A stretch of DNA of 64,000 bases from Gliomastix tumulicola (GCA_001599755.1 BCHX01000004.1:5208001-5272000), one strand, 5' to 3'; shown: positions 54,401 to 64,000, counted from the stretch's first letter. Program-made: numbers and translations. The notes: a model not told the origin generated them from the letters alone.

Positions 54401-56009
54401 ACGTCACTCAAGAGAGAGAGAAAGAGAGTGAAAATTGCAAACTCACCGAGACGGACGCGGGCATTGGGGGCGATCCCTTGCTGAGGCAGATGTTACCCGT
54501 GTAGAGAGGTTCACAACCGATCCATCCCCAGGTCTGCTTGTTGAAGGTCATGAGGTCGCTGATAGTAATGTCGTTCGTGGCGGCAATGACGGCGCACTCA
54601 TCGCCCATTTTGACCCTGTAGTCGGCGCAGTACCCGTTGGGCTTCTGCGAGGGTGGGTTGTACGGCAGCTTGCCCTGGGAGCAGCAGACGGGCTGGCCGA
54701 CGACGAGGGTCGAGCAGAGGTTTGTCTTGGTGTTGACCTTCATAAAGTCGTTGGCCGAGATGCCGCACTTGGAGGCGAGCGTCGTGCACGTGTCGTCCTT
54801 GATAACCCTCCTGATCTTGCAAGTCCCGTCCGAGTTACCAGGGGGGATGGTCGAGGGGAGAGTGCCAGCGCTGCAGCACACGACCTCGCCCACGGTGAGC
54901 GTGTTGCAGAAGTTGGCGCGCGGGTTGTACTTCTTGAGGTTGTCCTGCGTGATCTTGCAGCGGTCGGCCAGGGCCCAGCAGCCGTCATCCGCCAGGACCT
55001 TTGTTGTGCGGCAGTCGGCACGACGATCCAGGTGAACGAGGTCGTCCCGTGAGAGGAGGCCTGCAGGCGAGGTGGCATCCTCCGCCGTAATAATCTTGGT
55101 CGAGTTGGCCTTGTAGGGCTCGGCTTTGGGAACGCGGATGGTCACCGTCGTCCAGTCATCGTCGCCGCTAGCTACGTCAGCAAAGCATCGTCCATTGGCC
55201 CACGACTGCATGGCCTTCTGGACGACGGCAAAATTGCCTGTGCTTCCGGCGATGACGCCCACGCCATAGTCGGCGCCGCGTCCATCGCCCTCGCACAGCT
55301 GGACGAGGGTCGTCGTGGAGAGTGACGTCTGCTCTGCGTGCGCGAGAAACCTGTCTAGCACCTCGGCCGTTAGACCGTGCTGGTGGACTTCGGCGCCGCC
55401 AAAGACGCCAACGAGGGACGACTGAAAGTAGGCCATGCTCATGGCGTTGCGAGTGCAGGACGGCGTCTCGGATCCCAGCTGGTGGAGGACCTGGCGGCCC
55501 GCCGCGAGGAGATGCTGCGTCGAGAAGCTGTCCCCAGCGCGTACACCCGGCACAGAGGACGATAGAGCCACGGGTCTGTCGATGACGACATGGTTGGGCG
55601 TCGTGCAGAGCGCGGCAACGTCCTCCTTGACCCGAAATGCCACGTCCTGGGTGGAAAAGTCGGCCAGGCAGGCTCGGAGGGCCAGCTCGGCGTTCTGGCC
55701 GCCGTCGACCTCGTTCTGGAAGACGACGTCAACGAGCATGGTCTCATTGCACGCCGCTAGGCTGCCCTGATCCGGGTACATGGCCCAGCCTTGGCCAGAC
55801 GCCTGAAGCTCATGGCAGGGAAGCGGGCAGATGGTAGACGCGGGGGCTCTCTCGAGAGCCGCGAGCCACGCCTTCATATCCTCGTCGCCAGCCGTGTCGA
55901 TGCTGTATATTGAGTCGCCGCGTGGTAGGACCTGAGAGGATGCCTGGACACAAGTGCCGGCCGCGACGAGCGCGCCCAGCAGTGCCAATGGCTTCCGCGA
56001 GGCGGCCAT
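51455..56009 (-). CDS. Killer-toxin-like subgroup C chitinase (LysM-ChtBD1-GH18)
   Basis: Large secreted GH18 chitinase of roughly 1,390 residues. The ATG at 56009 starts a signal peptide (ASRKPLALLGALVAAGTCVQA). Exon 1 (to about 54447) holds an N-terminal domain resembling the fungal killer-toxin-related Hce2/alpha region, then three LysM-like repeats with CC pairs (for example CKIRRVIKDDTCTTLASKC). A tiny exon encodes NAVCGPT. The next exon has a hevein-type ChtBD1, CPLNACCNNWGNCGLTGDFC. The GH18 barrel spans 53980-52776, with the catalytic GLDGVDLDWEYPG (DxDxE intact), YIIYMTYDLHGQWD and ITDWAVDLQEF. The C-terminal exon is Cys-rich, followed by a hydrophobic stretch (FISGLLFFIPFVGSAIG and a second helix) that could be membrane-active. 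Some members resemble yeast killer-toxin subunits. A 19-base poly-G tract sits in its last intron. Confidence 0.88.
52755..52773 (+). repeat. Poly-G homopolymer (19 G) inside a chitinase intron
   Basis: An uninterrupted run of 19 G on the plus strand (C on the transcript), about 15 nt downstream of the GTAGGT donor of the last intron. It is prone to replication slippage and sequencing error, and may affect splicing. Confidence 0.9.
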
Positions 56010-57302
56010 GGCAGTACAGAGGAGATACAGACACTTGGGTTTGTAGTAAGCGAATGAGATGAATGTCAAAGCCGAGTAGAGGGAGCCCTTCAAGACTCGC
56101 TGCCAGGAGGATAGCTATGGGTTGAGTAAAGACGAATGAACGATAGACGAGACAGGGAGGATAGGGGCCTTGGCTTTTGCACTGCACAGAGAGCCCAATG
56201 ATACTGAAATATGTGCGCACTCGGACGCTCGTCTTTCCCGGGCATCAACGTGAAGCTTGGCAGGGACGTTGCAGCATGCTCCGTGGACCAGGACGCACTG
56301 GATTGGGGCTCAAGCTACTGGACAGCGTCCACTTACGACCAACAGACTAGAAAGGAGTCCTCGTGCCTTGCCACTCAGTCTGTTAGCCTTGATAGTCATG
56401 CCCTCATGCAAGGAACTTTTGAGCGTGGACCGACAATTCTGCGCAGATGGCCACGCAGAGCCGCCTGTTTCCGTAGACAGGTTGGCGAACATGTAAAAAG
56501 TACTCTGACCTCGGGATGTTAAGACTTACAAGGGTCGATGATCTTCTTCGTGGGTCCCCGTACATATCTCAGCCATCCTCGGAGGTAGCAAGGGTCTCGG
56601 GGGGCTGGCTGTTGGTAGACAAACGGTGCCGGAAAGGGCAATTTCGCTCACAAAACTCCTCTTCTTTGCCGCCCTGGGCTGCTCCGCTTTGCTCGGCCTG
56701 CGTGTTGGTCTCGAGTAATTTCCTTGATGGTCTAGACTCTAGTGTCGAGTCTGTCGACCCGGACCTGCATTCTTGGCAGAGGACCATGAGAGCTTGAAAG
56801 CCACAATCTCCGCAGCACAAGACTCTTCGGATGTGTTGATTTGCGGCTTGCGTGTTGGTTCTGAGCTGCACTGCTCGTTGGCTGATGCTGCGCCGCTGAA
56901 GAGATTGGAATTCGCGCAGAGGACCCTCTTGTCGAACCAACACGACCAACATGATGCCTATTCTAGTCATCTGGCAACGTAGCGTCGGTTTTACAAGTGG
57001 GTGCGGATTACATCAAGTGATAGGGCAGATTTTGGGACATTGGATCATGGCCCGTGTTTTGGCTATGCTTAATGTTGCCACGGGTCTCTCATTGACTCTG
57101 CTGTTCGTGATGTGCTCTAATGGGTGAATTACAAGTTCCTCTTGAGAGACCCTGCGCAGCTGTTGTCTACGGCTTTGGTGTGTCTAGGTCTCTTGGTGGC
57201 CATTCGTCAGACTCTTCTTGAGATTGCTGTGCTCCTGCGACGACCTCTCTCTCTCTCTGTCTCTCGCTACTTCGATCCTCACCTTTGGAACAGATCCCCA
57301 TC
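56010..57302. other. Divergent promoter between chitinase and unknown secreted protein
   Basis: A 1.3-kb region between divergent starts, long enough for shared control. A CT-rich microsatellite (CTCTCTCTCTCTGTCTCTC near 57245) precedes the right-hand gene. Frames within it (for example 56970-56569 minus) are not supported. Confidence 0.45.
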
Positions 57303-58241
57303 ATGCGTTTACCACCACTCCTCTCAGCCATCTACTTAGCCACGACGGTCGTCGCCGGCGGCTACCAGGGTGCCATTGAACGGGTCCTCCTTTACTACGC
57401 CTACCAGATCGACGGCCTCAACGACCCGAGCGTTCGTCAGTTGGGCTTCAAGTGCGCCTCGTGGAACAAGGACGAGGGCTTTTGCACCGACGACAAGTGG
57501 AAAGAGTACAAGTGCAATGCAATCGACGACCCCAAAAAGCCAGGAGGCAAGCGATGCAACTTTTGGGAGCTCATGACCAACCTGGGCGAGACCAAAGGCG
57601 GCAACGACGCCAAGCTCATCATGCCTGAGGGCACCGACGTGAACGCCAAGACGCTGCCCAATGAACGGACCGCCGTCAGCTTCTACATGTACGCGCGCAA
57701 GTATATGACCTCTGGCAACAACGACGACGAGCCTGAGAAGGGCAAAGTCGGCCGCTATTACCCATACAAGTTCCTCAAGTACGGTGGCACCGACTACAAC
57801 GACTACCTAGACCAGCTAGGCGACATTGTCAAGAACTCTAAGAAGGATGATAGCAGCAAGTGGATGTTTGAGCAGTTCGAGGACGCCCTCAAGCAGATCC
57901 GCGCCGCCCGCATCGGCGACAACGGCCGCTACGTTGTCGACGCCTATAAGGCAAACACCACCATGGACAACAAGCACATGGTCACCGAGAGCCCCGGCAC
58001 CAACCCCGCGACCAAACCCGAGTTTAAAGGCCTCGACTGGTTTGAGAACCACAAGGGCGAGTGGATCGAATTTCGGTGGGCTGAGACGCAGTACGAGATG
58101 GAAAAGGACGGCGTCAGCAACGCCGGCGAGAAGATGGGTGCCTTTCGGGACAAGTACTTTGCGAACCAGAGTGCTAAAGATCACCAGGCCGTGATGAACG
58201 ACTTTGAGCTTATGGAGAGCAAGGTTAAGGGGTGTAAATAA
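57303..58241 (+). CDS. Secreted protein of unknown function linked to the chitinase
   Basis: Intronless, 312 residues. The true start is the ATG at 57303; the upstream in-frame TTG is not used. A signal peptide (MRLPPLLSAIYLATTVVAGG) is followed by a soluble, charged mature protein. Four Cys lie in the first third (FKCASW, GFCTDD, KCNAID, RCNFWE), which may form two disulfides. The rest is rich in Lys, Asp and Asn and ends KVKGCK. No catalytic motif is recognised. It is divergent from the killer-toxin-like chitinase; comparable small secreted proteins occur beside such chitinases in other fungi, as far as I recall. Its GC-rich, C-ending codon use matches the chitinase, which supports a functional pair. 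The role could be partner, immunity or effector; this cannot be decided here. Confidence 0.8.
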   Translation: MRLPPLLSAIYLATTVVAGGYQGAIERVLLYYAYQIDGLNDPSVRQLGFKCASWNKDEGFCTDDKWKEYKCNAIDDPKKPGGKRCNFWELMTNLGETKGGNDAKLIMPEGTDVNAKTLPNERTAVSFYMYARKYMTSGNNDDEPEKGKVGRYYPYKFLKYGGTDYNDYLDQLGDIVKNSKKDDSSKWMFEQFEDALKQIRAARIGDNGRYVVDAYKANTTMDNKHMVTESPGTNPATKPEFKGLDWFENHKGEWIEFRWAETQYEMEKDGVSNAGEKMGAFRDKYFANQSAKDHQAVMNDFELMESKVKGCK

Positions 58242-58455
58242 ACTGGTGAATGGGGATGATAGCTCCGGCGGGGATCGAGTCAGGCGAGTCGTTGCTCAGG
58301 GGAATTATTACATGAACTTCTACTTAAGACTGAGGACGAAACAAGTAACTACAATACAGGTTACACATCAGTTGTATTTTTGCGGTGTGGACATGAAAAT
58401 GCTTCTCCTTGCTTCTCTGCGCCTCGCTATCGCTCCTAGGTAAGTTACGTAGTAT

Positions 58456-59184
58456 TTACTCCGCTGTAGAGACCCCAAACAAGAGCCCGTCAGGGGCGTC
58501 TTCCTCGGTCCCCTTGATCCTCTTATCGTATTTCTGACGGTAGTAGCTATCGCTGTACTCTGCCAGCGGTCGTGAAGGATTCATCTCGAACAGCTGCTGC
58601 CTGCTGTACATGGTGCCCCGTCCCATGAAGAATACATTCTCCGTCGGGAAATACATCTCCTGAGCCACATTAATCCAGTGCCCGACAGCATCCAGACAGA
58701 CAATGTGCAGTTCCTCCAGGCCGGTGAAGCCGCGCAGCCTCTTGGACTGAAAGTGGAAGAAGGACTCGTCGTTTTCGCTCTCGAAGCGGAATCGCTGGAT
58801 GAGCGGCATCTCCGGTTTGAACCACCAGATGTCCAAGGATCCGACAGAGATCATGTCGACCTTGTAGTTGACCCAGGTATAGCATTGGCCGCGGACAAAG
58901 GCACGCTCGTAGAGCTTCTCCTGGATGGCGATGCGCCGGGACTCACGGCAGACGTGAAGGATAGCAGGCGCCGCCGAGAGGCACCGAATCTGCTCCAATG
59001 TGCCACGCTTCTTTGTCTCGACCATATAGCGGCGGAGCTCCACCACGCGAGGCTCGGGGTCGACGAGCTTCCAGACGCGCACGCGAAGCTCGGCAGGCAA
59101 ACAGCTGAACTGATGAAAAGGCCGCAGCTTCTTGCCCTTGCCCTTGCCCTTACCGGGCACGGGCAGCTTTCTCTTCTTGGGCAT
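58456..59184 (-). CDS. 2EXR-domain fungal protein
   Basis: Intronless, 242 residues from the ATG at 59184 (an in-frame TTG upstream is not a start). The N-terminus is strongly basic with Gly-Lys repeats (PGKGKGKGKKLRP), a possible nuclear signal. It is followed by FHQFSCLPAELRVRVWKLV and a downstream ILHVCRESRRIAIQE, the hallmark pair of the fungal 2EXR domain. The middle part has the FTGLEELHIVCLD element usual in these proteins. Function of the family is unknown. It lies between two secreted cell-wall genes and ends toward the unknown secreted protein. Presence here may be incidental. Confidence 0.8.
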   Translation of the reverse strand: MPKKRKLPVPGKGKGKGKKLRPFHQFSCLPAELRVRVWKLVDPEPRVVELRRYMVETKKRGTLEQIRCLSAAPAILHVCRESRRIAIQEKLYERAFVRGQCYTWVNYKVDMISVGSLDIWWFKPEMPLIQRFRFESENDESFFHFQSKRLRGFTGLEELHIVCLDAVGHWINVAQEMYFPTENVFFMGRGTMYSRQQLFEMNPSRPLAEYSDSYYRQKYDKRIKGTEEDAPDGLLFGVSTAE

Positions 59185-60198
59185 AGCGGGCAAAATGCGA
59201 CTTTGCGTTGGGTAGGTTATGGATGGATGGGAAGAGATGAGTCAAGGATGTTTGGGTCCAGGTCGGATGGATCAGGACCGGGTGGCTTGCTGAAGACGAA
59301 GAGGTTGAAATCAGCGTGAGAGTCGTAAATGAGTGGCGGCCTGGTGACCAACGTGACAAGCGCTCACATGAGGCTTTTTCGAGCGCACCGTTGCTTCTAA
59401 CGAAGCAAATTGCGATGAGGGCCCTGTTAAGGAAGGTTGTTGGTTGTTGGTTGTTGGTTGTTGGCTCTGCGCAGGCTAGTGCGAGGCCGCATGAGTCACA
59501 TGCCCGCGGCCTCAGCGTTATATAATCTGATGCACGTCCCTCTGCAACCAACAGTGCCCCTCCGTCCATCTCCATCCACCGCCATCCCCCACTATTTACC
59601 TCCGACTAGAACATCTTACGCCGAAGCTAGGCGGCAGGCTCTATCACACCTTCAGGTTCCAGGTTCGGTCGGAGGGGGCTGCGGGATGTTCGCCCCAACA
59701 TCTGCCGTGGACGTCTGCACAGTCCGACTTCTAGAACATGAGGTGAGGCGGGAAAAAGTCCCTTGTGGCGACTAGGATGTATGGATACATACTCCGTACT
59801 GACAGTTGGTCCTGCGCTGGAAATTGTCTTCCCACTCTGCGCAACCTTTGCCAGGTACTTACTACATTCCACCGTCAACCACCGGCTGCATCATGGTCTG
59901 TGCCTCTATGAAGCGGTCTGTGTATGCACGTTTGCCCCAGCAGGCTCTTACGAGTAGGGTCCAAAGGCGTGTTTCTGCCAGACGGACGCGCACCACGATA
60001 CCTGCTCCATGGCACCTGATAGCCAGTTCATCCCCCGTTCCTGCTTGACCTTGTCGTGTACTCTTTCTCACACTCTCCCTTTCCTCTCATTGACTCCCAC
60101 TTCAAACTCCTTCGTCTGCAAAGCTACCCACCCGGTCTACTACCGCGGGGAGACTCTCTTTCTGTCCCTTGCCATCTGCCGAAAGCATCACCGTCACA
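59185..60198. other. Divergent spacer between 2EXR and LysM-WSC genes
   Basis: About 1 kb with a heptamer microsatellite (listed separately). C/T-rich sequence before 60199 resembles a core promoter. No gene is seen. Confidence 0.42.
59437..59464 (+). repeat. Heptamer microsatellite (TTGTTGG)4
   Basis: Four perfect tandem copies of TTGTTGG. It lies about 250 bp upstream of the 2EXR gene start and is probably polymorphic. Confidence 0.9.
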
Positions 60199-60960
60199 AT
60201 GTTGGCCGCGTCCTGCTTCCCGACCTTCGCCGCCTCTTTGATGGCACTCATTGCCGTTGTCCCGCGTACGGTCAGCGCTGGCGAGTGGCCTAGCCTCCAG
60301 GTCGACCCAGAGACCATCTCCCCCTGTGTCATGTGGGAGGACAACGCCAATGACCTGGTCTGCGAGGACGTTCGCAGGTTTTGGCACATCACGCCTGAGG
60401 AGTTCTCCCGCTGGAACCCTTCTGTCGGCCTCGACTGCAAGCCGTGGCGTGTCCAGTCCTACTGCGTCGTCCCGCTCGAGCGCATCGCCACCACCACTAC
60501 CTCTTCCAAGCCGCCCGAGACCACCACTGCTGCGTCTACCTCCTCGACTACCAGCACCCTCGGCCCCTCTCCGACTAGCTGGTCCGCCCTGGGCTGCTAC
60601 ACGGACGAGAACCCAAAGTACTCGGCGCTCGAGAAGCGTGTGAGCGGCGAGGGCGGGAACGACCAGCTCACCGTCGCCGTATGCCAGGACGCGTGCTACA
60701 GGGCTGCCTTCATCTTTGCCGGTGTCAAGGCTGGGAGAGAGTGCTGGTGCGGCGACGCCGTCCTGGGCGACCTCGCCGCCAGCGCCGACGACTGTGACAC
60801 CCCTTGCTCCGGCAACAAGAACGAGACCTGCGGCGGCGGTAAGCGTCTCAACGTCTTTGAGCCCGTCGACTCCTTTTGGGATGAGGACCCGACCGGGACC
60901 GAGACGCACACCGTGTCTCAGTTGGCGACAGCCGTGGCAGATGCGGACTCATCCGCCTGA
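60199..60960 (+). CDS. Secreted LysM + WSC domain protein
   Basis: Intronless, 253 residues. The ATG at 60199 begins a signal peptide (ASCFPTFAASLMALIAVVPR...SAG); the earlier in-frame TTG is not used. The LysM-like module spans roughly residues 40-95, with EDNANDLVCEDVRRFWHI, FSRWNPSVGLDC and QSYCVVP. A Thr/Ser-rich linker follows. A WSC module lies near 133-225, with SALGCYTDENPKYSALEKR, CQDACYRAAFIFAGV, ECWCGD and NETCGGGKRLNVF, all eight Cys present. The tail is short and acidic without a GPI signal or TM helix. LysM binds chitin fragments and WSC binds wall glucans, so it is an extracellular wall-binding or chitin-masking protein. LysM genes commonly lie beside subgroup C chitinases. Confidence 0.86.
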   Translation: MLAASCFPTFAASLMALIAVVPRTVSAGEWPSLQVDPETISPCVMWEDNANDLVCEDVRRFWHITPEEFSRWNPSVGLDCKPWRVQSYCVVPLERIATTTTSSKPPETTTAASTSSTTSTLGPSPTSWSALGCYTDENPKYSALEKRVSGEGGNDQLTVAVCQDACYRAAFIFAGVKAGRECWCGDAVLGDLAASADDCDTPCSGNKNETCGGGKRLNVFEPVDSFWDEDPTGTETHTVSQLATAVADADSSA

Positions 60961-61494
60961 CTGCATGGCAGTAGTCAGTGCATGTCCACCCTGATGCTGA
61001 TCACCGTCGGATGTTGCAAGCTGTCAATGCTTGTTACGACCTGACACTACGGTCGCAGGATCACGGACATTGTGAGTGCTACGATCTACACACACGGTTG
61101 CAGGATCACAGGCCTATTGGGTCAGGTAGACACTACAGAATAAGAGGATGTTTGGAGAAGTCGTTCCCTGTCCCACTTCCCTACCCTCTCCTTCCCAAGT
61201 GGTGTTCTTCCATCCCATTCCTTTTCATGACGACCAGTTACACGCCACACTTATTGACGATACGTACGACGGTTGTTAAGTGCCATCGCTGGAAATAGTA
61301 CTGTTGTTTTGCCGAATATATGTGCGTATTGTCTGTATATTATGTGTCTATGCCCGGGCGCTAATGTCCTGGTCATACATAGGGTGGCTTAATGTCGGGT
61401 AGATTAATCCCCCTCACCGCTTTTTGCCAGGCCACCTTTCCTAGTAGAAGGACGACAACGACCAAGGAGTAAATCCGTCTGCCATACAACGACG
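60961..61494. other. Spacer carrying repeat copies
   Basis: Besides the repeat units at 61032-61160 no gene is recognised. The 60 bases before 61495 may be the 5' leader of the broken gene. Confidence 0.4.
61032..61160 (+). repeat. Two tandem LTR-like repeat units beginning TGTTACGACC/TGCTACGATC
   Basis: Unit A (61032-61076) and unit B (61077 to about 61160) share TG[TC]TACGA[CT]C, then GGT[CT]GCAGGATCAC. Unit B continues into GGGTCAGGTAGACACTACAG. The start and the GTAGACACTA element resemble 5' ends of fungal Ty3-type LTRs as I remember them. A third copy is at 63013. Confidence 0.62.
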
Positions 61495-62946
61495 ATGATA
61501 GACACGTTCTGGGGCTTTCCAAGCCTGCCGCTTGAGGTCCTGGCCGAGATCCTATGGCAGCACCTTGTCACACCCGAGCCCGTCGCTCTGGCCTACTCTG
61601 GTCGTCGATTCATCGTTGGGGGCCGGTTCCTGCTCAAGGAACCGCGCTTCTTCTGCATTTTCCAGACCTGCCGCCTCCTGCGCCGCCTCGGAAGAAGGAT
61701 GTTCCTACAGCACAACACCTTCGTCTTTGGCGACTTCCTCTTCGACTCCGGCCGCTTCCACGAGGCACGGCGCTTCGGGGTGTGGCTTTGGGCCGACGAC
61801 AGGCTCTGCGACCATCCGAGGACGCAGTTCTGTTCACACCTGCACCTCGACGAGAATTATTTCGATTCAGCGTGCCGCAGCAGCGGCGTTGATGTCGGCA
61901 AGACGCTGGGCTACTGACTCGAGCCGCCCGCCCTCGGGCACATCAAGCACCTAATCATTGTTCACCGTCACCTCAACGATGAGGATCAAGACGAGACCGC
62001 CCTCGTGCAGAGTCTCCTACTCGTGGAGAGGCTGATCCGCGCGGGTAGCGAGCTGGCGAGTCTGTTCCTCTTCACGGAGCAGCGTCAGAGTGTGCCATCG
62101 TCGGCGCCGTTGATGGGCGATGCGCGGCTGGACGTGCTGGGGCGGGCGTGGCACTTCCTACCAGGACTCGCGATGCTCTCGGAGCGGTGCCCGGGCCTGC
62201 ACCTGCACATATCCCACTTTACCCACGAGCCCTGGATGCTCCATGCCAGGCCCATCGGCCCCGTGCTATGCGCCGACGCCGCCGCCAGCGCCAGGAGCCT
62301 TCTCTCGACCCGCGCGCTAGGCGGACGCTTCGGCGGCAATAGTCTCCGGCCGGGCCTCTCCCTATCTAGTATCTCGCCCGATGCGTCGTTCGAGACCTCA
62401 GCCGACGGGCAGTACCTTCTCGAGTTTGGTCAGACTGAGTTGTACACCTTGGCGGTTCCCAACTTGGAGGAGGGATGGCTCGACGTTGTGCGCAGGACCG
62501 AGCTGCGACGGGCGCACCCTCGGCACGATCACGTCGGCCTGCTCAAACTGGAGACACCCTGGTTCCAGTACGATTTAGTGGACATCGGTGGTAATGGTCA
62601 GTCGGCCTTGTCGATGCTGCGATCCCTGAGCTCGGCGCTGCAGCTCCGGTTGAGTGCCTTGCCCCCGGGTGCGTGGCAGCAGTGGAGGCCGGGCTTGCTG
62701 GTGTCTGATATATGTAGCAAGCTACAGGATTCCGACCGGCCTAGCAACGATAATGTCGAGTCAGGAGGGGACGATCTGCGGACTGTGGTGGCTGAGTGGG
62801 CGTCGCTTGGGCTCGAGCACGTATCTGAGATGGAGAGCGAGCGCGAGAACGAGCACCTACGGTGTTTCCTCTTAGCTAAGGACCTATTTGACGACGGTAC
62901 AGCCTCTAGGCAACGACGCATCTTTCACTTCTTCTATAGTGCCTAG
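61495..62946 (+). pseudogene. Fungal F-box/2EXR-like gene interrupted by one in-frame TGA
   Basis: Two frames, 61495-61917 and 62005-62946, are in the same phase. The 29 codons between them are also open and coding-like (LEPPALGHIKHLIIVHRHLN), so one TGA at 61915-61917 is the only lesion in 483 codons. The N-terminus FPSLPLEVLAEILWQHLV and FCIFQTCRLLRRLGRRMF look like an F-box/2EXR opening. The C-terminal part is Leu-rich with no clear domain. TGA could derive from CGA (Arg) by a C-to-T change, the RIP type. It lies between repeat copies and next to an A/T-saturated tract. Stop readthrough (TGA followed by C) is an alternative. Function is unknown. Confidence 0.68.
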
Positions 62947-63012
62947 TTATATAACGAACTAGCCCTAGGGCTACTGCGGATAAGCGTTTGCTGTGGTATT
63001 AAACTACTTAAG

Positions 63013-63095
63013 TGTTACGACTCAACCGTAAGGTCACAGGATCATAGACCTAGTGGGTTAGGTAGACACTATAGATAAAGGATATTTTATCCTAG
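63013..63095 (+). repeat. Third LTR-like repeat copy with transition differences
   Basis: TGTTACGACTC...GGTCACAGGATCATAGACCTAGTGGGTTAGGTAGACACTATAGA aligns with unit B at 61077. Most differences are C-to-T or G-to-A (GGGTCAGG to GGGTTAGG, CACTACAG to CACTATAG), as expected from RIP. It marks the left end of the degraded tract. Confidence 0.62.
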
Positions 63096-64000
63096 GAAGA
63101 AGTATACACTTACCCTATATTAAATAGTTTATAACTACTAAGTAAACTATAATATAAACTATAATATAAACTATAATATAAATTATAATATAAACTATAA
63201 TATAAACTAAGGAAACCACTTAGTATATATATTATAGTTATTACCTAGTAGATTAAATAGCTTACTAGCTATTAATAAAGTACTTTACTTAAAAGTATTC
63301 TTTATTAATAAGTATTTAAGTCTAGAGAGTCTTTTATTATATTAATTCTAGTACTATTAATACTTATATTTATTTATTATAATTATTAACCTACTTAATT
63401 AAAATATCCTAAAGTTTTAAAAATATAAAACTATTTAAACTTTAATTTAATTACTTTATATTAAATAAATTACTTTATTTATTATATATTAATAGCTTTT
63501 ATTTAAACTTTATTATATTAAAGACTAAATAATATAAAGATATTATATTTATTATTAAAAGTTTTAATATTAGTAAGTTACTTATTATCCCTACGAGTTA
63601 TAGGGGATGGCATTTAGTAAATAGTAATTTTATTTAAAGGGAAATAAGGATAACACTAGTAGGTTATAGGTAGCCAGCAATTTCTAGGGGAAGGGTAAAT
63701 AGTAATACTAATTTTAGATATAAAAGAGATATAATATAGATTAAAAAGTAACTATATAGTCTACTATAATAGTAAGATATAGTCACTAGGAAGATAATAT
63801 AATTAGATTAGGAATTTAAGTATAAAATAGAGTAATTAGGCTCTATAGTAAAGGCTAGTAATAGGGGTTAATATATAGGTTAAGTAATTAATAATAAGCT
63901 TATAAGCTTACTAGACTAAGAACTTTATTATAGTTAAACTAAATTAAGAGGTAGTAGAGGGCTAAATAAAGAGAAATATAAATAATAGGTTAGCTAACTA
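63096..64000. other. A/T-saturated degraded tract, probable RIP-affected transposon
   Basis: Sequence is overwhelmingly A and T with TA-rich words and almost no CpG or CpA. There is no open frame of meaningful length on either strand. It continues to the window edge. This base composition in an otherwise GC-balanced fungal region is the classic look of a repeat mutated by RIP. The element type cannot be read, apart from the LTR-like start at 63013. Confidence 0.7.
63143..63209 (+). repeat. Tandem repeat of TAAACTATAATA (5.6 copies)
   Basis: Five full 12-bp units, one with a C-to-T change (63179-63190), and a partial sixth. A minisatellite inside the A/T-rich tract. Confidence 0.88.

Noticed and set aside
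56569..56970. 133-codon minus-strand frame between chitinase and the secreted protein
   Set aside because: True ATG but no domain, biased composition, and position in a divergent promoter.
60124..60909. 261-codon minus-strand frame opposite the LysM-WSC gene
   Set aside because: Gly/Arg/Ala-biased shadow; the plus strand has a signal peptide and intact Cys patterns.

Overview
This window is nuclear DNA of a filamentous ascomycete (Pezizomycotina, most likely Sordariomycetes/Hypocreales). The evidence is many 50-80 nt GT-AG introns with CTAAC-like branch points, Gal4-type Zn2Cys6 regulators, a subgroup-C chitinase, 2EXR and DUF7708-type fungal proteins, and an A/T-saturated tract at the right edge that looks like a RIP-degraded repeat. 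The species cannot be named from sequence alone. I see no confident tRNA, rRNA or CRISPR.

From 0.7 to 44.7 kb the window is an unusually long run of nitrogen and amino-acid catabolism genes. Block A (0.7-10.4 kb) has a DHA2 drug/H+ antiporter, a secreted L-amino-acid-oxidase-like flavoenzyme, a secreted amidase and a sarcosine/pipecolate-oxidase-like flavoenzyme. Block B (11.0-25.8 kb) has a Zn2Cys6 regulator, a DAO-type FAD oxidoreductase, a haloacid-dehalogenase-like protein, a divergent pair of 4-aminobutyrate aminotransferase and succinate-semialdehyde dehydrogenase (the GABA to succinate route), and a divergent pair of tartrate/D-malate dehydrogenase and an ACS-family MFS transporter. 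Its intergenic regions carry closely paired CCGG repeats. Block C (26.1-40.5 kb) is a proline utilisation cluster: amino-acid permease, proline dehydrogenase, a mitochondrial-carrier-like protein, P5C dehydrogenase, a second sarcosine/pipecolate-oxidase-like enzyme and a second Zn2Cys6 regulator. Its three promoter regions share a palindrome, CGGGA-N4-TCCCG. A second secreted amidase, paralogous to the first, closes the run at 44.7 kb.

From 45 to 64 kb the content changes. An AAA+ ATPase and a DUF7708/STAND-like gene face away from each other. A relic of a LINE-type reverse transcriptase follows. Next is a secreted cell-wall locus: a multidomain LysM-ChtBD1-GH18 killer-toxin-like chitinase, an unknown secreted protein, a 2EXR-domain protein and a LysM-WSC secreted protein. 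The right end holds a gene broken by one in-frame TGA, repeat copies on both sides of it with C-to-T/G-to-A differences, and an A/T-rich degraded tract.

As a working picture, extracellular oxidase and amidases release ammonium, amines and amino acids. Cytosolic flavoenzymes and the GABA and proline routes then feed carbon to succinate and glutamate. Two local regulators appear to control two adjacent regulons with different DNA sites. Enzyme families are read directly from motifs; substrates and regulon membership are inference.
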